Part shown: positions 11,123 to 21,855 of the stretch, piece after piece | Numbering within the stretch: the stretch's first letter is position 1 | How the letters are laid out: the number at the start of each line of letters is the position of its first letter | From: Sorghum bicolor | Taxonomy: Eukaryota > Streptophyta > Magnoliopsida > Poales > Poaceae | NCBI RefSeq assembly: GCF_000003195.3 | Contig: NC_012871.2 | Span: forward strand, 56,783,802-56,847,801 | Reading direction: 5' to 3' | DNA: 64,000 nt | Position numbers and translations under genes: made by a program | Notes under the pieces: generated by a model | What the model was told of the DNA's origin: nothing | Database searches by the model: none | Seen by the model: the letters and a program-made list of their open reading frames with translations, nothing else

Positions 11123-11327
11123 TATGCATGTGTCAAAAGGGTTGTGTTTGTGTATGGAAAAAGCCGGAACAACGGAGCACCGGTGTCACCTTTCGCTCTT
11201 TGCTTTGGCATGTGGCCACTGGCAGTAGCAGTGCTGCGGCCTACGGCGAGCGCGGTCTGTCCTTGCGGCGCTTGCGCCCACTGGAGAGGTCTCGTCCGTC
11301 CGTAGCACTGTCTGCTGCGCCTTGTTA

Positions 11328-11547
11328 GGCCTTGTTTAGTTTTGGAAAATTTTTGGATTTCGCTACTGTAGCATTTTCGTTTGTTTGTGGCAAATATTAT
11401 TCAATCATAGACTAACTAGGATCAAAAGATTAGTCTCGCGATTTACAGGTAAACTGTATAATTAGTTTTTGTTTTTATCTATATTTAATGCTTCATGCAT
11501 GTGCCGCAAGATTCGATGTGACGGGGAATCTGGAAAAATACAAGGCC
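11328..11547. repeat. Tourist-like MITE, left member of an abutting pair
   Basis: Starts GGCCTTGTTTAGTTTTGG and ends ACAAGGCC, with TTA on the left (11325-11327) and TTA on the right (11548-11550). The right TTA is also the left flank of the next copy. Its right end has lost the bases between TGGAAAAA and ACAAGGCC. Confidence 0.85.
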
Positions 11548-11550
11548 TTA

Positions 11551-11793
11551 GGCCTTGTTTAGTTCCGAAAAAATTTCGGATTTCGCTACTGTAGCACTTT
11601 CGTTTTTATTTAACAAATATTGTCCAATCATGAACTAACTAGGATCAAAAGATTCGTCTCATAATTTACAGACAAACTGTGTAATTATTTTTTGTTTTTG
11701 TCTATATTAAATACTTCATGCATGTGCCGCAAGATTCGATGTGACGGAGAATCTTGAAAACTTTTTGGATTTTAGGGTGAACTAAACAATGCC
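11551..11793. repeat. Tourist-like MITE, right member of an abutting pair
   Basis: Starts GGCCTTGTTTAGTTCCG and ends GAACTAAACAATGCC. It is flanked by TTA at 11548-11550 and 11794-11796. Both members have the same orientation and share the middle TTA, so one may have inserted into the target duplication of the other. Confidence 0.85.
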
Positions 11794-11796
11794 TTA

Positions 11797-13155
11797 ATTG
11801 CGAAAGGCAGGCAGGCACACCAACCCACTGCACAAGGCCTACTGATGCCGCTACCGGTGCTACTACCATGTGGGTCCAACCCTACCTAGTGCTGGTCCCA
11901 CTTACTACCTACCTATACCTGTCAATGGTCTCTCCTATGGAGCAGCGAGCACGCGTTTTGCCGTGCCGCTGTGACACACGGGGCCGCTACAAGCCTAACA
12001 CAGCCGATTAGCAGGCTGATGATATGTTTATTTTAACTTATGAGCCCAATCTGCAAACCATTCAACAGTGATTCTCTCACAATAAAATCATAATTTGGGT
12101 TTGAACTCAGAAAAATGTCTAGCTATTTTTTTGGGTCGGAGGTAAAAACTTCCAAAAACCTTAATTGGACGATTTATATATTTTTTTGATCATCTCGACA
12201 ACATGAATGCAATAGTGGCTCCATTCTTCGATCCGGAGAACTAAAAAAATCTGGCTTAGCTGGTTTTGGAAACCGGCTAAGTCATTTTCCGTTGAATAGT
12301 TTCCTAAAATTCATATTTCCTTTATATGGACTCCAAACTATATAATCCATAGATGTTTTTTGATCGCCTTGACAAGAGGAACACAATGGTGGAGCTGTTA
12401 TGTATTTTGACATGGTGTCAAAACTAGTTTGGGAAAACACGGCTAAGCCTGTTTCTGTAGGAAATTCTGAGATCAGCTCCCTTTGATCTTTGTATGAGAT
12501 TTTCTTGTTTCATCTTCGACTTCCTGGTCATGTTTTGGCTGTCAACATATGCTCTATAGTTTTTAAGTTAAGCATATGCGAGTTCAAAATATATGACATC
12601 CATAGCAACGTTGTGATGAGTTCATCGGCTATGTTTGGTCGGAGGGTGATACATGTATCGGGCATGCTGTTCTAAGGTTGATATGTGTTAAAACTTACAT
12701 CATTGTGTCTTGGTCAAGCCTGAAGCACGCCAGTTGAAAGTATTTGGACTCTAGCTTGCTGCTTTTGGCTTTATCTTTACTTATTGCAGCACTTTGCTTC
12801 ACTTCTAGTATAGTGGATTGAGCCCAATTCTTAATGACAATCAGCCCTTTAATCTCGCTGATCGGCACTTCCATAGAGCCAATCATAGTAGAGCTTGCTC
12901 AATGCCCTCCAAAGGTGCAGCAAGACTACTTCTTTCTTAGGCACATAAATTTTCTTTGGAGGTGACCGGATGTGTTAGAAGTTAGAACTGCCCAACTAAA
13001 CCTAATCCCAAGCGTACTTGTCCATTTTAGACACTAAGTACCCAAGAAACCATGTTAAGTTTGATAGTCTCTCAAGTGCACCACATGGGAGAACTCGAAG
13101 CGATCCACTTTTTTCAGAATTCACAATAAGAAGTAAGGTTGGATAACGAGCTGAG
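11797..13155. other. Repeat-derived intergenic DNA, no gene seen
   Basis: Short ORFs at 12490-12675 plus and 12695-12886 minus have no recognisable domain. Sequence around 12230-12450 (GGTTTTGGAAACCGGCTAAG, AACTAGTTTGGGAAAACACGG, a sentence-like pattern of CTTGACAAGAGGAACACAATGG) resembles sequence at 63450-63665, so it belongs to a dispersed repeat. Confidence 0.4.
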
Positions 13156-13325
13156 CTGGCTCGGCTCAACTCAACTTGTTCTGGCTCGTTAGGATAACGA
13201 GTTAGCTCGGTTCGGCTCGTTATCTTAACTTGCCAGAAAACTGGCTCGGCTCAACTCAACTTGTTCTGGCTCGTTAGGATAACGAGTTAGCTCGGTTCGA
13301 CTCGTTATCTTAACTTGCCAGAAAA
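13156..13325 (+). repeat. Two tandem copies of an 85-bp unit
   Basis: Units 13156-13240 and 13241-13325 are direct repeats beginning CTGGCTCGGCTCAACTCAAC and ending TTGCCAGAAAA. I see only one difference (TTCGGCTCG versus TTCGACTCG). The unit is rich in GGCTCG/GAGCTCG words, which recur at about 13563-13665. Confidence 0.85.
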
Positions 13326-13931
13326 CCGGCTCAGCTCGGCTCGTTACAAGCTCAAGCTGACTTGTTAAGCTTATAAGACAGGTATAAAAAGTATACAAAA
13401 TATAATATTTATATTTATCTAAAAATAGTAACAATATAAAAATAATATATCCAATAGTCTTAAATCGAATAAAATATTGAAATAATATGTTAACTCATAT
13501 TTTTCAAATAAGATATGAAATAATACAAAACTAATATAAGTTATAATGATTTTTTCTCTAAAATGGTAGCTCGTTTATCTCGCGAGCGGCTCGCAACTTG
13601 GCTCGAGTTGGCTTGGTATAGCTAACGAGCTAAAATCTTGGCTCGGCTCGACTCGTTAGCTAGCGAGATTTAAGTTTTTCGTCCAGGCTTAGAAGTAAGC
13701 TTACAATATTCACTAAATATCTCAAACATCATAGAGTTTTTCAAATACTTCATACACCATAATTTATGAGTTTACAACAAAAGCAAATGAGTTCAACAAA
13801 GTATATAAGAACTCTGCCTCTACATGTATCATAGGTGAAGTAGCATGATTACCTATGATACCAAGTAAGATGAAGGACATTAGTATACCTTCTCGCTGAA
13901 GAGGTGTGCAACTGCAGTTCAAGAACATACA
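13326..13931. other. AT-rich repeat sequence with GGCTCG-rich flank
   Basis: An AT-rich core (13380-13550) lies between two arms rich in GCTCGGCTCG words (13156-13345 and 13563-13680). This suggests one element with diverged inverted arms, but I could not define termini. No gene is seen. Confidence 0.35.
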
Positions 13932-15235
13932 TAGAGGTTGTAATAATTCCATCTTCCCTAAGCAATGGTTGACAATATTATGTTCCTCTGTAGCCATGAT
14001 AATTTGGCTTGTGCCTTTCATCTAATGGAACATTGGTTTTATCATGTCACATTCTATTCTATCAAACAACTCTTCAGTGTCGATAAATGTTATTGAGTTC
14101 TTATTGATGACTCCTTTTTCGTCAGTTCTTCCATCTTATAAGTAGCAAATGCAGAAAAATTGACCCTACTCGTTGAAGCTCTATGATCTCGGTGGCACTA
14201 GGGGGCTCAAGCCCCCCTCCATAGGCACCTCACCATTAGATTTGACCCTACTTGTTGGAGCTCTAGCTCTTTTTTACGTGTTAAGTCATTGCTTCTGCTT
14301 TTTCGACTAGGGAGCTCTGCAAGATTGATGATGTGTGATATTGACAAAGACACATTTCTCAAACCCTTCACTTAGCTCTGGGCTTTCATAAACACCACCA
14401 ACTGTGTGGTTTTTTTAAGACCACCCATTCCCCACCGAGACATCACCTAACACTGTTGGCTATCCTTGTTTAATATTAACTCTATATTTTCATTGTGTCG
14501 TTCATTTGTTTCTTTTGCCCAATAAGCACCATCACCGTCTTAGTACAAGTAAGACTCCTCCTGACCACATTCGTTCCATCTGCATTCGTTGGTTGAACCT
14601 TTGTTACTTCATCATCTAAGTTGCACACTAGCTTCAATAAATCCACTACATGGAGGTTGTAATAGTTCCATCTTTCCCTGAGGAATGGTTGACAATATTA
14701 TGTTCCTCTGTAGCCATGATAATTCAGCTGTGTCTTTCATCCAATGAAACATCAGTTTTATCATGTCACATTCTATTTTATCATAGAACTCTTCAGTGTT
14801 GATAGATACTATTGAGTTCTTATTGGTGACTCCTTTTTCATTAATTCTTCCATTTTATAAGTAGCTAATGCAAAAAATTGACCATACTCATTGAATCTCT
14901 AAGGGCTCAATGGCACTAGGGGGCTCAAGCCCCCCTCCCTGGGTGAATCTCTATGGGCTCAATGGCAATAGGGGGCTCAAGCCCCCCCTCCCCAAGTACC
15001 TCACCATTATATTTGACCCTACTTGTTGGAGCTCTAGATCTTTTCTATGTGTTTCTAGTCATTGCTTCTTCTTTTTCCATTAAGGTGCTCTACAACATTA
15101 ATAATGTGTGATAGTGACAAAGACACACTTCTCAAAACCTTTCACTTAGCTCTGGGCTCATAAACACCACCAACTGTGTGGTTTTTCTAAGACCACTCAT
15201 TCCCCACACAGACATCACCTGACACTATTGGCTAT
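13932..15235 (-). repeat. Direct duplication of an unrecognised, once-coding repeat
   Basis: Copies at about 13932-14465 and 14651-15235 are near-identical over most of their length. Both begin GGAGGTTGTAATA.TTCCATC and end TTGGCTATCC. They are separated by about 185 bp of other sequence. Read on the minus strand, the first copy gives protein-like stretches (TEELFDRIECDMIKPMF; then, after a stop, GTSQIIMATEEHNIVNHCL), so a decayed coding region is likely. I do not recognise the family. Inside copy 2 a unit of about 48 bp containing GGGGGCTCAAGCCCCCC is itself duplicated (about 14893-14990). Confidence 0.6.
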
Positions 15236-15237
15236 CC

Positions 15238-15597
15238 GAAAGGTCCAAATGGCTAGAGGGGGGGGTGAATAGCCTATTTAAATTTTCTACAAACTTCACT
15301 AATCAAGTGAGTTAGTAAAACAAATGGCGGAGCAATTCTAGCACTAGCTCAACTAAGCTATGCAAGCCACCTATACAATCTAGTACAAGGCTAAACACTA
15401 AACCACAACAACAAGAGAAGGCTACACAACAACTTTACTCTAAACAAGAGTTACGCTATACAAGCTAAACAACTAGCAAGATAAACAAGTATGTAAAGGA
15501 GTGGAGAGTGATTGTTATACCAACGTTGTAGAGTAGAAATATAACCAATCAATCAATCACAATCACAAGAGAATCCTCGGCAAGAGATGACACAAGA
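15238..15597 (-). repeat. Truncated LTR of the Copia-type family also present at 58201-60114
   Basis: Read on the minus strand, this matches the last 350 bases or so of the solo LTR at 58201-60114. It runs from TTGTGTCATCTCTTGCCGAG through GGTATAACAATCACTCTCC to CCATTTGGACCTTTC. It joins abruptly to Athila-like internal sequence at about 15598, so only the LTR 3' part survives. Confidence 0.75.
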
Positions 15598-17091
15598 GCT
15601 GAACTCAGATGGATCAGGGGTTGCTTCGATGTTTTCTTTCCTGACAGGCACACATGCTTTCATATAAAAATTCTTCCAGATTAGAGTGAAGTGTCATGGA
15701 GCTTAGTACCTGCACTTAAGTCTTGAGAAATTGAAAGACAAAATAATTAAGTCAAGCACTATTCCTATCTATACTTCACCTTTATTCCAGAGTTTTTCAT
15801 AAGTTTTCAAAATAAAACTTAGAGTTCCCAGCTATGATTCTCTCAAGTATCTCTATATGTGGTATTTGTGGATCCTTACCAAAAATGTCACTTACCTATA
15901 GCTAATGGAATATTTAAGTGGAGCTCATAGGAGTGAAAAACGGCTCATACATATGTTGTCTAATCGAGCCATGGATCCAAAGGAACTCAGCATATAATTA
16001 AATCAAGATGTGCATGTGTGGTGGACTACATGATAGTGATGGTAAAAATGTATAGGTGATAATAAAACTTACTTCTCATTGCTCCTCATATTGCTATCTC
16101 TCCTCTTCTTTGATCTTTGCTTTGGGAGAACATGGGCTATCTTTTTCTCCTTTTTTTCAGGTGGGTAGTAGATACCCCTAATTCTACTATCGGACACTTG
16201 TCCATTTTTTCCCCTCAAGTGGGCATCTTTGTACCCCTAATTCTACTTCGGACACTTGTCCATTTTTACCTCTCGTCTCACTCTTTTTCTTTCTTTTCGA
16301 GGTTCCGGGCACTTGCCCCTTTTTATTTCCTCGCATATTTTTGCATAACCCATGCCTCTTCTGCATTGAATCTTTTTGGAGAGAGAGAATAACAACACTT
16401 GGGACAGTGAGTGATAATATTTTTAGCAATTTTAGTGAATGGTGGTGGATGTAGTAGATGTGTGCAAGTGAATATCTTAATTTAACCACATGAAAAGCTC
16501 CTAAGGGTCTACACAGTTTGATCAAACTCAATGTAAATATAGTAAAAGATGTTATAGCAAGTATGGCTGTGGTAGGAAGTTTGTCATGCTAGGAACTCAT
16601 CATGTGATTTGCAAGTTTTCAAAAATAAATCTCCAGAACTTAGTGTAGTAGGAACAAGATAAACAGTAGCTCAAACTTTATATCATGCCTTTCTCTTACC
16701 TAGACTTTAGTTTTATGTTTCCCATAGATAATAATTTTAGTTTTAATGATTCGTGGAAGAACTTTAATATGGAAGCTAGGTACTTGAAAGTAAGCAAACA
16801 GAGCAACTGTTCATCATTTCCATCATACATCTTTTTGGTCTTTTTATTTTTCTAGAGATTTAAACTTAGCATGAAAATAAAGCACACTTATCGACACACT
16901 CTTTTTATTTTGTTTTCATGTTTATAGAATGCAGTAAATTAAAGCAAGAAAATATTTATTGGGTTTTCTAAGTTTTTTCTCCTTAAGATAAATAAAACAC
17001 TAAAATAAAAAAGAATAAATAAGAAGAGAAAATAAAAACTTACCTGATAAAACAGGGAGTAACTCCCCCAAGCTGGATGTGGTTGTCGGTC

Positions 17092-17567
17092 TTACCCAAT
17101 GTTCCAGAATCGCATCATGGTGGTGATGTTGTCGTTTATTGTCGTGGTGTGTTGTCTCAGTTCTTGTACTGCAACGGCGTGGTCCTGGTTCCATTTCTGC
17201 TGTTCTTCCAGGAGTCGTGCATGTTTTGCTTGCGTGTTCTGGATGTCGAGGAGGGTGTTGTCGGTACGGGTGAAGAAAGCGCCGGCCTCTTGGTAGTAGT
17301 CGTTCGTGAAAGCGTAAGAGGCGTTGGAGTATCGTCCTACATTGAATTGGGGTGGAGGTCTGGACCCTGAAGCTCCATATGGATCAGTGGAGTACCTGCC
17401 CATACGGAAAGGCGGGTTTGTCCACTGCTGATCTTGGCTCTCCGGCCATGTCTCCTGTGTTGGCTCTTGTGGTTGAGCATGTCGAACCCATGGGTCCCGA
17501 AGGACTCAGGGGTTGTAGTCGCAATAATGTAGGTGCGCTGCTTCTTCTGGCCCGGGATCAGCTCCAT
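17092..17567 (-). pseudogene. Retroelement ORF tail (Gln/Thr-rich, coiled-coil-like)
   Basis: Two overlapping minus-strand ORFs (17567-17337 and 17403-17092) continue the direction of the Athila-like ORF upstream at 18462-17611. The second has a repeated GRYS motif and a helical Gln/His-rich part (LLDIQNTQAKHARLLEEQQ, then HTTTINDNITT) that looks like a coiled coil of a gag-like protein. They are probably pieces of the same original ORF separated by frameshifts. Confidence 0.4.
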
Positions 17568-17610
17568 ACCAGGTGCGTTCTTGATGGGTGGTCATCCTTT
17601 CAGATGCCAC

Positions 17611-18462
17611 TCATTGTGGAGCTCTCTGGTTTACCGGTGTCACTGCAATCTCAATCAAGTAATTTTGAACAACGTAGAGGCCAAGGTTCGGGTTAGGTAA
17701 CCGAATCTTGCCTTTATTGTCATATAGCATATACATTATGTTCTCCTCTTTCTTTAACATCTGAGCTTGCCTAAATGTGTCATAGCCATGATAAATTCGT
17801 AACTCGTCAATGAATTCTAATGACGAGTTTTCTAGTAAATGAAGACTAGAGGCTAGACGAGTGATAAGTGAAGTACATCCTACAGGTCCCTGAAGACTAG
17901 GTATACTAAGCCAATGAGAAACTAAAAGTGTAACAGGTGAAGTGGGTACTTTATTAATAGCAGCATATAGAAGTTGTAAATCTCCTACTCTTACTTTCCT
18001 AATATCATCACGATAGAAAAGATTGTACCCAAGCCATTTGTGGAACATCCTAAGAGTGGGGTGTTCCATGTCACTGGTTCGGGCTTGACTATAAAAATTA
18101 TCTCTAGATATCTGTCTCCAGAACTGGTGTCTCTCAAAATTGGGTAAGTCGGAGTCAATGTTCAGGATGCATCTTGAAGAGAAACCAAGATGGTCGCTCA
18201 ATTCTCTCCAAGACAACATAATCTCCTGTTTGAACATCCGAAAAACAATTCCCCCCTCATAATATTGTAAAGTGCAAAGAAATTCAAGGGTGAGAAGACG
18301 AGAACCCGGCTCAGTTATGTTCCAAAAATTTGTCCAGCCTAACATCTGGAAAATTAAGTCGAATTCAGTATCCATACCTGTTTCTTGTAGCAAGATTGGA
18401 TCGAGAGTAGGGGTGTGAATGAAATCCTTATTCAAGGGTAAGCTATAGCCTAAGCACCGCAC
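17611..18462 (-). CDS. Athila ORF1-like retrotransposon protein
   Basis: An open frame of 283 codons on the minus strand. Its composition and layout (GMDTEFDLIFQMLGWTNFW near the start, GGIVFRMFKQEIMLSWREL, FWRQIS, HPTLRMFHKWLGYNLF, VGDLQLLYAAINKV) match the ORF1 proteins carried by Athila-type retrotransposons in plants, whose role is unclear. It is uninterrupted, unlike most retroelement ORFs in this window. It is followed on the same strand by smaller related ORF pieces. I recognise it from the family pattern, not from a database match. Confidence 0.6.
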   Translation of the reverse strand: MRCLGYSLPLNKDFIHTPTLDPILLQETGMDTEFDLIFQMLGWTNFWNITEPGSRLLTLEFLCTLQYYEGGIVFRMFKQEIMLSWRELSDHLGFSSRCILNIDSDLPNFERHQFWRQISRDNFYSQARTSDMEHPTLRMFHKWLGYNLFYRDDIRKVRVGDLQLLYAAINKVPTSPVTLLVSHWLSIPSLQGPVGCTSLITRLASSLHLLENSSLEFIDELRIYHGYDTFRQAQMLKKEENIMYMLYDNKGKIRLPNPNLGLYVVQNYLIEIAVTPVNQRAPQ

Positions 18463-18950
18463 TTAATCTACACACTTACTACTCTAATCTGGATCCTAGA
18501 ACTAGAGCACTCTAACCAAGCAATGAAATGGGCACACAAATAGGAATAAATAAATACTTAGAAATAATAAAGGTTGATAGGATTACCAAAGAAGAAGCGC
18601 AGAGTAGAGGGAAGCAGAGGTCGCTGACAAGCCCAGCTCCTGACTTCTCCTCTTCTCCTCTCTAACACTCTTCTTGGGGAGGCACTAGCTAGCCACTCAC
18701 TAATTCTAGGAGTCTAACTATCACATGAGCCTGCCTCCTCCCTGAAGTGACCCAAAGGGGGGGGGGTTATAGGCTGGAGGTGATGGGAGCGCTACAGGAG
18801 CTCTAAGGAGTGGCAGGCGCCAGAGTGGAGTGGCGGGTGCCACTCCCTAGTGGCGGGCGCCACTCGATGCAACCGCCTTTCAATCCGACGGCTCCTGCTT
18901 GCTCCTGGAGGCAGTTCCCCAAGTCGGTGTAACGTTTTTCATGTGCCAAC

Positions 18951-20272
18951 TGTTGAAGGTCCTTAAGTATATCAAATTTAATCATCAAATAAAGAAAGAA
19001 AAGGATCCAAATGCAACCAACACCTAGACTTAGGGTTTTATCTGATAGAATTCCACAAGTTTTGGTGTTTGTCTATTTCTGCAGGGGGTTATCAGGAAAT
19101 ATGGAGGAAAGGCCCACACGTCGGGTTTACATATAGATATTAACGTGTGCGGCAATTTTCTATCATCTAGAAGACTCCAGAAGCCACGGGAACAAATGGG
19201 AGGCCGAGCAGGCTCGGGGGCAGTGCGCCCGCCCTCCCCCCTAGGCGCCCGCCCTGCTACAGGAACTAATCAGGCTTCGCCTCGAGGATTATGCTCCACC
19301 GCCTTTGAGGATCAAGGAAAATCGTGCGATTAAGGTCGGTTTGATCCGACGGCCCACGTTCATTTGAGGGGGCTATATAAGCAGGGCCCCTTGGCCCTGG
19401 AGGAGGCACCCCTATTCATTATTCATAGATAGAGCAAAAGCTAGGGTTTGGAGACGAGAGCTCTCCTCTCTTCTCTAAACTAGAGTAGATCTAGATAGTA
19501 GCGAGATGGAGAGCGAGGGAGGATTGGAGGAGAGGCCAGCCTGTCGGTTCTTCCTCCAGTTGTACTTCGCCATGATCAAGCTCTAATCAAGCTTGCTCAT
19601 GGTAATCTACTTCTATTTCATTATGCAATTACTATCCATGTATGTTCTGGTTCACAACTCTTTTGAGTACTTTTAATCTATAGGACCCTATAGGTTAGAG
19701 TTGTAGTATAGGTGTAAGCGTGGTGCTTAGCCTAGATTACTTGTGGATATCCCTTGTCTAGCTGGATCGTGTGGTAGGCCGCGTAGGTGACAGCTACGTT
19801 GGTTCTCTGTAGTCCACCTCCCGTTAGCAGGACTGGTAGGGTTTATCGGCCTATGGATAAGCATCCTTTGTGGTGTATTCTTATCACGTGGTTCGTCCCA
19901 GACATAGACATACCCCTTTGAAGTAGAGAAACCCTAGTTATCCTCTGTATTCTCCTACCATCGCCCATATATTAGATTGCTCTACTCGCTATTCCCCTAT
20001 TATCACCCATTGTTATCTTACCTTTAATATTGTTCTTATTCAATTCTACCATCTCTCCTCTTTACACCTACCTATCTATCTAGGTTAAGTTAGAGCGTAG
20101 ATCAGTTCTCCCATTTTTCTATGGATACTATAAAACCTTTAATCGAGTAAAAGCTACAATGGTATCCGTGAGCTTGCGGATTTATCTATGTGCATATAAA
20201 TACCATAGTACACACTAGTGCCATGCTGGGGATGACAACCTAGTATTCAAGTGGTGTTAGCAAGTGTCAACA
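18951..20272 (+). repeat. 5' LTR of plus-strand Athila-like element
   Basis: The LTR begins TGTTGAAGG and ends GTCAACA, so TGTTGA and TCAACA form the inverted ends. The length is 1322 bp. A TATA box (TATATAA, 19374-19380) sits in GGGGGCTATATAAGCAGGGC. A second copy starts at 40092. The LTR is followed by a primer-binding-like site at 20277-20297. Confidence 0.8.
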
Positions 20273-20276
20273 AGCT

Positions 20277-20297
20277 TTTTGGCACCGTTGCTGGGGA
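20277..20297 (+). other. Primer binding site of the Athila-like element
   Basis: TTTTGGCACCGTTGCTGGGG begins a few bases after the LTR end at 20272. It resembles the TGGCGCCGTTGCCGGGGA-type sites found next to 5' LTRs of plant Ty3/gypsy elements. The priming tRNA was not determined. Confidence 0.6.
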
Positions 20298-20430
20298 AAC
20301 GGTTGTTGAGTTGACTACGAACTAGCTTAATCATTTTCTAAAAAAATAAAAAATATATATTTTTCCTTTTATCCGTTGCCTTATCTCTGCTATTCTTTCT
20401 TCTTATCTAATCCTTGATCTCTGGTCCATC

Positions 20431-21855
20431 ATGAATTCAAACATGTCTATCTATGAATTTCATAGACCTACGGGCACACATCTCAAACCACCAAAATCTT
20501 CAAATCCTATCATAGCATCTAGTTTTGAGATAGACCCCGAATACATATAATTTGTTCAAAAACAACCTTTCTCAGGAGAAGGTGAAGAAAACCCATACAC
20601 ACACCTAAGAGAGTTTTATCGAGTCTGTGACCTCCTTCGCATAGAAGCCATGTCCAATGAGACCCTTAAATGGAAGTTCTTTCCGTTCTCTGTAACAGGA
20701 AAAGCTAGACATTGGTATAAACACAAAGTAGGGAGTGTTCATGGAGATTGGAAGGAGTTATATAATAGTTTTCTTTTTAAATATTTTCCAATCTCCAAAG
20801 TGGCGGAACTTTGGTGTGTGATTACTTCTTTTAGACAACTGGAAGAAGAATCTCTTGGCAAATCATGGGACCGCTTTATTAACCTTACTCTCACTGGCCC
20901 AAAGCTTTCTATTCTAGAAGAAGTTCTTCTAATTCACTTTTTTGAGGGCCTTAGTAGGGAAAATAAGCAAACCTTGAATACAGCCTCTAGAGAATCCTTC
21001 TATCACCTACCTGCTAGTGAAGCTAGGGATTTAATTGATTCATTGAGTGGAAAGTTTCCTAGCATTTATATCCCTGAGAAAGAGAAAGAACCAGTTCCTA
21101 GACAAGAAGAAGAAGTTCCGATAGCCAGATCACAACCACTTCAATCCCAAACTTTAGCTATCGATCCTAAACCATCAATACCCCAAAATTCTCCAAGGGA
21201 GGAAGGAATTCCGACCTTAAATCTTTCAGATACTGATGGTTTAAACTTCTGGTTCCATAAGAGACTTTCAAGCATAGATAATTCAAATCCTTGCAATGAT
21301 GGTTCTCTTAGAGAATGTCCTGGTTCCTGTTATGAAGAAGTCAAGGATGACATATCAACTAAAGGAGAGCTAAGCCATATAGAAAATTCTATATGCTCCC
21401 CTTCCATGTTCACAAGTTCTAAATCCATCCTTGACCTTAGAGATCCCTCTTATCCCTCTCCTTTCCAGTCTCATGAGGATCCTAGCAATTCACCAAGACG
21501 ACCAAACCATAGGAGTCATGAAGACCATAAGGATGGCATGTCAAGTAATGCCATAGAAGGAGAGCTAAGCCATATAAAAGATTCTATCAGCTCCCCTATC
21601 TTGATCACAAGTTCTAAATGGCTAGAATGTGTAGAATGGATGGACAAGGAAGAAGCCTTAATGGATTCTGACCTTGGCTCAATTTCAGATGTTAAGTCTT
21701 TAACCCCCCTTGAATATGAGATTCATCCATCTATAGAAGAGGACATAGACGGGACCAATCCAAGAGAAACTCTGAACATTCAGATTAGAGACGAAGATAA
21801 CATTAATGAGCATGGAATTTATTTCATAGCCACTTTGTTTACTCTATGCTCATAA
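20431..21855 (+). pseudogene. Retrotransposon gag protein (Athila-like), copy 1
   Basis: The frame opens at the ATG at 20431 (MNSNMSIYEFHRPT...) and runs to 21855, broken only by an in-frame TAA at 20548-20550. Copy 2 has GAA (Glu) at that place. The long open part (from about 20650, 401 codons) contains a retrotransposon gag core: LTGKARHWY-like (here VTGKARHWY), GDWKELYNSFLFKYFP, ITSFRQLEEESLGKSWDRF. The C-terminal half is acidic and Ser-rich with two repeats of the word GELSHI. Gag would form the particle that packages the RNA. No zinc knuckle is visible and no pol follows. Confidence 0.75.

Larger units (their letters stand above)
15598..18950 (-). mobile_element. Truncated Athila-like LTR retrotransposon, minus strand
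   Basis: On the minus strand this region carries an Athila ORF1-like protein (18462-17611). Its 3' internal sequence is similar in order to 24230-24755 plus 39124-39960 on the plus strand. Shared words include TGTAGACCCTTAGGAGCTT, CACACATGCACATCT..., GGATCCATGG and the 'GGGCAAGTGCCCGGAACCTC / GGACAAGTGTCCGA' tail. No RT or integrase sequence is visible. It lies head to head with the plus-strand relative that starts at 18951. Its own LTRs were not identified; the end at 15598 is cut by a foreign LTR fragment. Confidence 0.65.
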
